A stretch of 64,000 bases of DNA, from assembly GCA_964057225.1 (NCBI GenBank), contig OZ059894.1, positions 22,474,476-22,538,475 on the forward strand, given 5' to 3'. Made by a program: the position numbers and the translations under genes. Positions 54,050 to 64,000 of this stretch are shown here, piece after piece (within the stretch, counting starts at the first letter, position 1; every line of letters starts with the position of its first letter). This DNA is from Auanema rhodensis (lineage: Eukaryota; Nematoda; Chromadorea; Rhabditida; Rhabditidae). Under the pieces are notes generated by a model that was not told the origin of the DNA, did not search any database, and was given only the letters and a program-made list of their open reading frames with translations.

Positions 54050-57000
54050 TCATTTTTCAAACGATCATAACTAATTTTTGTATCAAGCGTTTCTCAATGT
54101 AGTTTAGTGCATTCGATGCGGATTTTTAAGCTGCGTCGATCTGTGTTATCAGATTTGCGCTAGCTTAAAAATGCACCGAGATATCAACTGATATAAGTTC
54201 ACACTTATATCCTCGATTTTCACCCTGAAGGAATAATTTTTTCGTTGAATAACATTGTCCATCGTCTTTGCCTTGAAAAAAGGAATCTAAAAACATCTAC
54301 TTTTTGCTAAATTATTTTGAAATTTTTCGAAAAAATTTTTGTCAAAATGTTTTTGGAAGCATTGTTGAGTGTACATGGAAACTCAACATACACTAATGCA
54401 TCATTTTTCAAACGATCATAACTATTTTTTGTATTAAGCGTTTCTCAATGTAGTATAGTGCATTCGATGCGGATTTTTAAGCTGCGTCGATCTCTGTTAT
54501 CAGATTTGCGCTAGCTTAAAAATGCACCGAGATATCAACTGATATAAGTTCACACTTATATCCTCGATTTTCACCCTGAAGAATTAATTTTTTCGTTGAA
54601 TAACATTGTCCATCGTCTTTGCCTTGAAAAATGGAATCTAAAAACATCTACTTTTTGCTAAATTATTTTGAAATTTTTCGAAAAAATTTTTGTCAAAATG
54701 TTTTTGGAAGCATTGTTGAGTGTACATGGAAACTCAACATACACTAATGCATCATTTTTCAAACGATCATAACTAATTTTTGTATCAAGCGTTTCTCAAT
54801 GTAGTTTAGTGCATTCGATGCGGATTTTTAAGCTGCGTCGATCTGTGTTATCAGATTTGCGCTAGCTTAAAAATGCACCGAGATATCAACTGATATAAGT
54901 TCACACTTATATCCTCGATTTTCACCCTGAAGGAATAATTTTTTCGTTGAATAACACTGTCCATCGTCTTTGCCTTGAAAAAAGGAATCTAAAAACATCT
55001 ACTTTTTGCTAAATTATTTTGAAATTTTTCGAAAAAATTTTTGTCAAAATGTTTTTGGAAGCATTGTTGAGTGTACATGGAAACTCAACATACACTAATG
55101 CATCATTTTTCAAACGATCATAACTAATTTTTGTATTAAGCGTTTCTCAATGTAGTATAGTGCATTCGATGCGGATTTTTAAGCTGCGTCGATCTCTGTT
55201 ATCAGATTTGCGCTAGCTTAAAAATGCACCGAGATATCAACTGATATAAGTTCACACTTATATCCTCGATTTTCACCCTGAAGGAATAATTTTTTCGTTG
55301 AATAACATTGTCCATCGTCTTTGCCTTGAAAAAAGGAATCTAAAAACATCTACTTTTTGCTAAATTATTTTGAAATTTTTCGAAAAAATTTTTGTCAAAA
55401 TGTTTTTGGAAGCAATGTTGAGTGTACATGGAAACTCAACATACACTAATGCATCATTTTTCAAACGATCATAACTAATTTTTGTATTAAGCGTTTCTCA
55501 ATGTAGTATAGTGCATTCGATGCGGATTTTTAAGCTGCGTCGATCTGTGTTATCAGATTTGCGCTAGCTTAAAAATGCACCGAGATATCAACTGATATAA
55601 GTTCACACTTATATCCTCGATTTTCACCCTGAAGGAATAATTTTTTCGTTGAATAACACTGTCCATCGTCTTTGCCTTGAAAAAAGGAATCTAAAAACAT
55701 CTACTTTTTGCTAAATTATTTTGAAATTTTTCGAAAAAATTTTTGTCAAAATGTTTTTGGAAGCATTGTTGAGTGTACATGGAAACTCAACATACACTAA
55801 TGCATCATTTTTCAAACGATCATAACTAATTTTTGTATTAAGCGTTTCTCAATGTAGTATAGTGCATTCGATGCGGATTTTTAAGCTGCGTCGATCTCTG
55901 TTATCAGATTTGCGCTAGCTTAAAAATGCACCGAGATATCAACTGATATAAGTTCACACTTATATCCTCGATTTTCACCCTGAAGGAATAATTTTTTCGT
56001 TGAATAACATTGTCCATCGTCTTTGCCTTGAAAAAAGGAATCTAAAAACATCTACTTTTTGCTAAATTATTTTGAAATTTTTCGAAAAAATTTTTGTCAA
56101 AATGTTTTTGGAAGCATTGTTGAGTGTACATGGAAACTCAACATACACTAATGCATCATTTTTCAAACGATCATAACTAATTTTTGTATCAAGCGTTTCT
56201 CAATGTAGTTTAGTGCATTCGATGCGGATTTTTAAGCTGCGTCGATCTGTGTTATCAGATTTGCGCTAGCTTAAAAATGCACCGAGATATCAACTGATAT
56301 AAGTTCACACTTATATCCTCGATTTTCACCCTGAAGGAATAATTTTTTCGTTGAATAAAATTGTCCATCGTCTTTGCCTTGAAAAATGAAATCTAAAAAC
56401 ATCTACTTTTTGCTAAATTATTTTGAAATTTTTCGAAAAAATTTTTGTCAAAATGTTTTTGGAAGCATTGTTGAGTGTACATGGAAACTCAACATACACT
56501 AATGCATTATTTTTCAAACGATCATAACTAATTTTTGTATCAAGCGTTTCTCAATGTAGTTTAGTGCATTCGATGCGGATTTTTAAGCTGCGTCGATCTC
56601 TGTTATCAGATTTGCGCTAGCTTAAAAATGCACCGAGATATCAACTGATATAAGTTCACACTTATATCCTCGATTTTCACCCTGAAGAATTAATTTTTTC
56701 GTTGAATAACATTGTCCATCGTCTTTGCCTTGAATAAAGGAATCTAAAAACATCTACTTTTTGCTAAATTATTTTGAAATTTTTCGAAAAAATTTTTGTC
56801 AAAATGTTTTTGGAAGCAATGTTGAGTGTACATGGAAACTCAACATACACTAATGCATCATTTTTCAAACGATTATAACTAATTTTTGTATTAAGCGTTT
56901 CTCAATGTAGTATAGTGCATTCGATGCGGATTTTTAAGCTGCGTCGATCTGTGTTATCAGATTTGCGCTAGCTTAAAAATGCACCGAGATATCAACTGAT

Positions 57001-57559
57001 ATAAGTTCACACTTATATCCTCGATTTTCACCCTGAAGGAATAATTTTTTCGTTGAATAACATTGTCCATCGTCTTTGCCTTGAAAAAAGGAATCTAAAA
57101 ACATCTACTTTTTGCTAAATTATTTTGAAATTTTTCGAAAAAATTTTTGTCAAAATGTTTTTGGAAGCATTGTTGAGTGTACATGGAAACTCAACATACA
57201 CTAATGCATCATTTTTCAAACGATCATAACTATTTTTTGTATTAAGCGTTTCTCAATGTAGTATAGTGCATTCGATGCGGATTTTTAAGCTGCGTCGATC
57301 TCTGTTATCAGATTTGCGCTAGCTTAAAAATGCACCGAGATATCAACTGATATAAGTTCACACTTATATCCTCGATTTTCACCCTGAAGAATTAATTTTT
57401 TCGTTGAATAACATTGTCCATCGTCTTTGCCTTGAAAAATGGAATCTAAAAACATCTACTTTTTGCTAAATTATTTTGAAATTTTTCGAAAAAATTTTTG
57501 TCAAAATGTTTTTGGAAGCATTGTTGAGTGTACATGGAAACTCAACATACACTAATGCA
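54050..57559 (+). repeat. 11-monomer HOR, copy 2, with exchanged rear halves
   Basis: Monomers 155-164 follow the copy 1 order. Two monomers keep the same front but have a different rear. The unit at 56507 has A182/T184, T229 and A313, where its partner at 52646 has G182/A184 and A232/G234. The unit at 57209 has G234/T313 where its partner at 53348 has T229/A313. This pattern suggests short gene-conversion tracts or crossover points within monomers. Homology with copy 1 then ends. Confidence 0.8.
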
Positions 57560-60500
57560 TCATTTTTCAAACGATCATAACTAATTTTTGTATTAAGCGT
57601 TTCTCAATGTAGTATAGTGCATTCGATGCGGATTTTTAAGCTGCGTCGATCTCTGTTATCAGATTTGCGCTAGCTTAAAAATGCACCGAGATATCAACTG
57701 ATATAAGTTCACACTTATATCCTCGATTTTCACCCTGAAGGAATAATTTTTTCGTTGAATAACATTGTCCATCGTCTTTGCCTTGAAAAAAGGAATCTAA
57801 AAACATCTACTTTTTGCTAAATTATTTTGAAATTTTTCGAAAAAATTTTTGTCAAAATGTTTTTGGAAGCATTGTTGAGTGTACATGGAAACTCAACATA
57901 CACTAATGCATCATTTTTCAAACGATCATAACTAATTTTTGTATTAAGCGTTTCTCAATGTAGTATAGTGCATTCGATGCGGATTTTTAAGCTGCGTCGA
58001 TCTGTGTTATCAGATTTGCGCTAGCTGAAAAATGCACCGAGATATCAACTGATATAAGTTCACACTTATATCCTCGATTTTCACCCTGAAGAATTAATTT
58101 TTTCGTTGAATAACATTGTCCATCTTCTTTGCCTTGAAAAATGAAATCTAAAAACATCTACTTTTTGCTAAATTATTTTGAAATTTTTCGAAAAAATTTT
58201 TGTCAAAATGTTTTTGGAAGCATTGTTGAGTGTACATGGAAACTCAACATACACTAATGCATCATTTTTCAAACGATCATAACTAATTTTTGTATCAAGC
58301 GTTTCTCAATGTAGTTTAGTGCATTCGATGCGGATTTTTAAGCTGCGTCGATCTGTGTTATCAGATTTGCGCTAGCTTAAAAATGCACCGAGATATCAAC
58401 TGATATAAGTTCACACTTAAATCCTCGATTTTCACCCTGAAGGAATAATTTTTTCGTTGAATAAAATTGTCCATCGTCTTTGCCTTGAAAAATGAAATCT
58501 AAAAACATCTACTTTTTGCTAAATTATTTTGAAATTTTTCGAAAAAATTTTTGTCAAAATGTTTTTGGAAGCATTGTTGAGTGTACATGGAAACTCAACA
58601 TACACTAATGCATCATTTTTCAAACGATCATAACTAATTTTTGTATCAAGCGTTTCTCAATGTAGTTTAGTGCATTCGATGCGGATTTTTAAGCTGCGTC
58701 GATCTGTGTTATCAGATTTGCGCTAGCATAAAAATGCACCGAGATATCAACTGATATAAGTTCACACTTATATCCTCGATTTTCACCCTGAAGGAATAAT
58801 TTTTTCGTTGAATAAAATTGTCCATCGTCTTTGCCTTGAAAAATGAAATCTAAAAACATCTACTTTTTGCTAAATTATTTTGAAATTTTTCGAAAAAATT
58901 TTTGTCAAAATGTTTTTGGAAGCATTGTTGAGTGTACATGGAAACTCAACATACACTAATGCATCATTTTTCAAACGATCATAACTAATTTTTGTATCAA
59001 GCGTTTCTCAATGTAGTTTAGTGCATTCGATGCGGATTTTTAAGCTGCGTCGATCTGTGTTATCAGATTTGCGCTAGCTTAAAAATGCACCGAGATATCA
59101 ACTGATATAAGTTCACACTTATATCCTCGATTTTCACCCTGAAGAATTAATTTTTTCGTTGAATAACATTGTCCATCGTCTTTGCCTTGAATAAAGGAAT
59201 CTAAAAACATCTACTTTTTGCTAAATTATTTTGAAATTTTTCGAAAAAATTTTTGTCAAAATGTTTTTGGAAGCAATGTTGAGTGTACATGGAAACTCAA
59301 CATACACTAATGCATCATTTTTCAAACGATTATAACTAATTTTTGTATTAAGCGTTTCTCAATGTAGTATAGTGCATTCGATGCGGATTTTTAAGCTGCG
59401 TCGATCTGTGTTATCAGATTTGCGCTAGCTTAAAAATGCACCGAGATATCAACTGATATAAGTTCACACTTATATCCTCGATTTTCACCCTGAAGGAATA
59501 ATTTTTTCGTTGAATAACATTGTCCATCGTCTTTGCCTTGAAAAAAGGAATCTAAAAACATCTACTTTTTGCTAAATTATTTTGAAATTTTTCGAAAAAA
59601 TTTTTGTCAAAATGTTTTTGGAAGCATTGTTGAGTGTACATGGAAACTCAACATACACTAATGCATCATTTTTCAAACGATCATAACTAATTTTTGTATC
59701 AAGCGTTTCTCAATGTAGTTTAGTGCATTCGATGCGGATTTTTAAGCTGCGTCGATCTGTGTTATCAGATTTGCGCTAGCTTAAAAATGCACCGAGATAT
59801 CAACTGATATAAGTTCACACTTATATCCTCGATTTTCACCCTGAAGGAATAATTTTTTCGTTGAATAACACTGTCCATCGTCTTTGCCTTGAAAAAAGGA
59901 ATCTAAAAACATCTACTTTTTGCTAAATTATTTTGAAATTTTTCGAAAAAATTTTTGTCAAAATGTTTTTGGAAGCATTGTTGAGTGTACATGGAAACTC
60001 AACATACACTAATGCATCATTTTTCAAACGATCATAACTATTTTTTGTATTAAGCGTTTCTCAATGTAGTATAGTGCATTCGATGCGGATTTCTAAGCTG
60101 CGTCGATCTCTGTTATCAGATTTGCGCTAGCTTAAAAATGCACCGAGATATCAACTGATATAAGTTCACACTTATATCCTCGATTTTCACCCTGAAGAAT
60201 TAATTTTTTCGTTGAATAACATTGTCCATCGTCTTTGCCTTGAAAAATGGAATCTAAAAACATCTACTTTTTGCTAAATTATTTTGAAATTTTTCGAAAA
60301 AATTTTTGTCAAAATGTTTTTGGAAGCATTGTTGAGTGTACATGGAAACTCAACATACACTAATGCATCATTTTTCAAACGATCATAACTAATTTTTGTA
60401 TCAAGCGTTTCTCAATGTAGTTTAGTGCATTCGATGCGGATTTTTAAGCTGCGTCGATCTGTGTTATCAGATTTGCGCTAGCTTAAAAATGCACCGAGAT

Positions 60501-61771
60501 ATCAACTGATATAAGTTCACACTTATATCCTCGATTTTCACCCTGAAGGAATAATTTTTTCGTTGAATAACACTGTCCATCGTCTTTGCCTTGAAAAAAG
60601 GAATCTAAAAACATCTACTTTTTGCTAAATTATTTTGAAATTTTTCGAAAAAATTTTTGTCAAAATGTTTTTGGAAGCAATGTTGAGTGTACATGGAAAC
60701 TCAACATACACTAATGCATCATTTTTCAAACGATTATAACTAATTTTTGTATTAAGCGTTTCTCAATGTAGTATAGTGCATTCGATGCGGATTTTTAAGC
60801 TGCGTCGATCTGTGTTATCAGATTTGCGCTAGCTTAAAAATGCACCGAGATATCAACTGATATAAGTTCACACTTATATCCTCGATTTTCACCCTGAAGG
60901 AATAATTTTTTCGTTGAATAACATTGTCCATCGTCTTTGCCTTGAAAAAAGGAATCTAAAAACATCTACTTTTTGCTAAATTATTTTGAAATTTTTCGAA
61001 AAAATTTTTGTCAAAATGTTTTTGGAAGCATTGTTGAGTGTACATGGAAACTCAACATACACTAATGCATCATTTTTCAAACGATCATAACTAATTTTTG
61101 TATCAAGCGTTTCTCAATGTAGTTTAGTGCATTCGATGCGGATTTTTAAGCTGCGTCGATCTGTGTTATCAGATTTGCGCTAGCTTAAAAATGCACCGAG
61201 ATATCAACTGATATAAGTTCACACTTATATCCTCGATTTTCACCCTGAAGGAATAATTTTTTCGTTGAATAACACTGTCCATCGTCTTTGCCTTGAAAAA
61301 AGGAATCTAAAAACATCTACTTTTTGCTAAATTATTTTGAAATTTTTCGAAAAAATTTTTGTCAAAATGTTTTTGGAAGCATTGTTGAGTGTACATGGAA
61401 ACTCAACATACACTAATGCATCATTTTTCAAACGATCATAACTAATTTTTGTATCAAGCGTTTCTCAATGTAGTATAGTGCATTCGATGCGGATTTTTAA
61501 GCTGCGTCGATCTCTGTTATCAGATTTGCGCTAGCTTAAAAATGCACCGAGATATCAACTGATATAAGTTCACACTTATATCCTCGATTTTCACCCTGAA
61601 GGAATAATTTTTTCGTTGAATAACATTGTCCATCGTCTTTGCCTTGAAAAAAGGAATCTAAAAACATCTACTTTTTGCTAAATTATTTTGAAATTTTTCG
61701 AAAAAATTTTTGTCAAAATGTTTTTGGAAGCATTGTTGAGTGTACATGGAAACTCAACATACACTAATGCA
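57560..61771 (+). repeat. Mixed block, monomers 165-176
   Basis: The front continues the long-range match to 43520-44572. Two adjacent AAAATTG monomers (58262, 58613) look like a single-unit duplication that then gained private changes (CTTAAATCC in one, AGCATAAAA in the other). CGATTATA monomers at 59315 and 60719 alternate with C35/T55/C206 monomers. Monomer 172 has TTTCTAAG. Monomer 176 (61421) joins C35 with A55, an unusual pairing. Confidence 0.65.
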
Positions 61772-63526
61772 TCATTTTTCAAACGATCATAACTAATTTT
61801 TGTATTAAGCGTTTCTCAATGTAGTATAGTGCATTCGATGCGGATTTTTAAGCTGCGTCGATCTGTGTTATCAGATTTGCGCTAGCTGAAAAATGCACCG
61901 AGATATCAACTGATATAAGTTCACACTTATATCCTCGATTTTCACCCTGAAGAATTAATTTTTTCGTTGAATAACATTGTCCATCTTCTTTGCCTTGAAA
62001 AATGAAATCTAAAAACATCTACTTTTTGCTAAATTATTTTGAAATTTTTCGAAAAAATTTTTGTCAAAATGTTTTTGGAAGCATTGTTGAGTGTACATGG
62101 AAACTCAACATACACTAATGCATCATTTTTCAAACGATCATAACTAATTTTTGTATCAAGCGTTTCTCAATGTAGTTTAGTGCATTCGATGCGGATTTTT
62201 AAGCTGCGTCGATCTGTGTTATCAGATTTGCGCTAGCTTAAAAATGCACCGAGATATCAACTGATATAAGTTCACACTTATATCCTCGATTTTCACCCTG
62301 AAGAATTAATTTTTTCGTTGAATAACATTGTCCATCGTCTTTGCCTTGAATAAAGGAATCTAAAAACATCTACTTTTTGCTAAATTATTTTGAAATTTTT
62401 CGAAAAAATTTTTGTCAAAATGTTTTTGGAAGCAATGTTGAGTGTACATGGAAACTCAACATACACTAATGCATCATTTTTCAAACGATTATAACTAATT
62501 TTTGTATTAAGCGTTTCTCAATGTAGTATAGTGCATTCGATGCGGATTTTTAAGCTGCGTCGATCTGTGTTATCAGATTTGCGCTAGCTTAAAAATGCAC
62601 CGAGATATCAACTGATATAAGTTCACACTTATATCCTCGATTTTCACCCTGAAGGAATAATTTTTTCGTTGAATAACATTGTCCATCGTCTTTGCCTTGA
62701 AAAAAGGAATCTAAAAACATCTACTTTTTGCTAAATTATTTTGAAATTTTTCGAAAAAATTTTTGTCAAAATGTTTTTGGAAGCATTGTTGAGTGTACAT
62801 GGAAACTCAACATACACTAATGCATCATTTTTCAAACGATCATAACTAATTTTTGTATCAAGCGTTTCTCAATGTAGTTTAGTGCATTCGATGCGGATTT
62901 TTAAGCTGCGTCGATCTGTGTTATCAGATTTGCGCTAGCTTAAAAATGCACCGAGATATCAACTGATATAAGTTCACACTTATATCCTCGATTTTCACCC
63001 TGAAGGAATAATTTTTTCGTTGAATAACACTGTCCATCGTCTTTGCCTTGAAAAAAGGAATCTAAAAACATCTACTTTTTGCTAAATTATTTTGAAATTT
63101 TTCGAAAAAATTTTTGTCAAAATGTTTTTGGAAGCATTGTTGAGTGTACATGGAAACTCAACATACACTAATGCATCATTTTTCAAACGATCATAACTAA
63201 TTTTTGTATTAAGCGTTTCTCAATGTAGTATAGTGCATTCGATGCGGATTTTTAAGCTGCGTCGATCTCTGTTATCAGATTTGCGCTAGCTTAAAAATGC
63301 ACCGAGATATCAACTGATATAAGTTCACACTTATATCCTCGATTTTCACCCTGAAGGAATAATTTTTTCGTTGAATAACATTGTCCATCGTCTTTGCCTT
63401 GAAAAAAGGAATCTAAAAACATCTACTTTTTGCTAAATTATTTTGAAATTTTTCGAAAAAATTGTTGTCAAAATGTTTTTGGAAGCATTGTTGAGTGTAC
63501 ATGGAAACTCAACATACACTAATGCA
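61772..63526 (+). repeat. 5-monomer HOR (1755 bp), continuing past the window
   Basis: The order is AGCTGAAAAATG with CATCTTC; C35/T55 with T229; CGATTATA; C35/T55 with C206; C94. The next copy starts at 63527 with the same first monomer and the start of the second, then the window ends. The three monomers before (60719-61771) match units 3-5, so the HOR probably began there. A private AATTGTTGTC is in the last monomer. Confidence 0.75.
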
Positions 63527-64000
63527 TCATTTTTCAAACGATCATAACTAATTTTTGTATTAAGCGTTTCTCAATGTAGTATAGTGCATTCGATGCGGAT
63601 TTTTAAGCTGCGTCGATCTGTGTTATCAGATTTGCGCTAGCTGAAAAATGCACCGAGATATCAACTGATATAAGTTCACACTTATATCCTCGATTTTCAC
63701 CCTGAAGAATTAATTTTTTCGTTGAATAACATTGTCCATCTTCTTTGCCTTGAAAAATGAAATCTAAAAACATCTACTTTTTGCTAAATTATTTTGAAAT
63801 TTTTCGAAAAAATTTTTGTCAAAATGTTTTTGGAAGCATTGTTGAGTGTACATGGAAACTCAACATACACTAATGCATCATTTTTCAAACGATCATAACT
63901 AATTTTTGTATCAAGCGTTTCTCAATGTAGTTTAGTGCATTCGATGCGGATTTTTAAGCTGCGTCGATCTGTGTTATCAGATTTGCGCTAGCTTAAAAAT
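63527..64000 (+). repeat. Second copy of the 5-mer, truncated by the window edge
   Basis: It contains monomer 182 (63527-63877), which looks identical to 61772-62122, and the first 123 bases of monomer 183 (63878-64000), which match 62123 onward. The truncation is a window edge, not a biological end. Confidence 0.85.

Larger units (their letters stand above)
1..64000 (+). repeat. 351-bp satellite DNA array filling the window
   Basis: Landmarks such as the NsiI-type ATGCAT junction, GCTAGC and the GTTGAG/CTCAAC inverted repeat recur every 351 bp from the first base to the last. There are 182 full monomers and a 123-bp tail, all on one strand, with no interruption and no unique sequence. Monomers differ from each other at only a handful of positions, mostly single substitutions. 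Single-base deletions occur in five monomers (starts 2809, 6318, 7721, 8773, 10878). Such arrays usually form centromeric or pericentromeric heterochromatin and evolve by unequal crossover and gene conversion. Both edges lie outside the window, so the true array is longer. I do not recognise the family or species. Each strand could be called plus; + is used here only because monomer 1 is read that way. Confidence 0.98.

Noticed and set aside
1-64000. CRISPR array or bacterial repeat region
   Set aside because: The 351-bp unit has no alternation of short repeats and unique spacers, and no cas or other genes are present.
1-64000. Tandem rRNA, 5S, histone or tRNA gene cluster
   Set aside because: At 31% G+C the monomer lacks conserved rRNA or tRNA blocks, internal Pol III A/B boxes or any open frame of useful length.
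1-64000. Recognisable satellite family or species assignment
   Set aside because: I could not match the monomer to a family I know with any confidence. A database search of one monomer would decide it.

Overview
The whole 64 kb window is one uninterrupted, head-to-tail satellite DNA array. The monomer is 351 bp. I count 182 complete monomers plus a final 123-bp fragment (63878-64000), all in the same orientation. Five single-base deletions, one in each of five monomers, account for the whole phase drift across the window (last monomer start 63878 instead of the expected 63883). I found no unique sequence, transposon insertion, RNA gene, CRISPR array or credible protein gene anywhere. The few short open frames are accidents of the repeat.

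Organism: the array is eukaryotic in character, typical of centromeric or pericentromeric heterochromatin. I do not recognise the satellite family. The first monomer is 31% G+C (109 of 351), yet it has 12 CpG where about 8.4 are expected from its C and G counts. That lack of CpG depletion argues against a heavily methylated vertebrate or plant genome and fits an invertebrate such as an insect. This is inference only.

Layout (monomer n starts at about 351(n-1), minus 4 after 11.2 kb). Monomers differ at a limited set of diagnostic positions: 13, 17, 20, 25, 33, 35, 55, 78, 94, 182/184, 204, 206, 229, 232/234 and 313. The order of variants reveals stacked higher-order repeats (HORs) of different lengths: irregular 1-4211; imperfect 7-mer 4212-9122; 4-mer 9825-12631; 10-mer pair 12983-20002; 13-mer-spaced block 20354-27724; irregular trimer-like block 27725-36850; second, unrelated 10-mer 36851-42817; mixed 42818-45625; 4-mer pair 45626-48433; 11-mer pair 50189-57559; mixed 57560-61771; 5-mer 61772-64000. 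No single HOR dominates. Variants are regional, chimeric monomers mark probable crossover points, and a 5-monomer segment recurs 14,040 bp away. This is what repeated unequal exchange or gene conversion would produce.

Each monomer carries three inverted repeats, an A/T-rich palindrome and a short match to the 5' half of the mammalian CENP-B box. These are the only candidate functional elements. I see no evidence of an unusual gene system here; the interest lies in the repeat architecture. All comparisons were made by eye.
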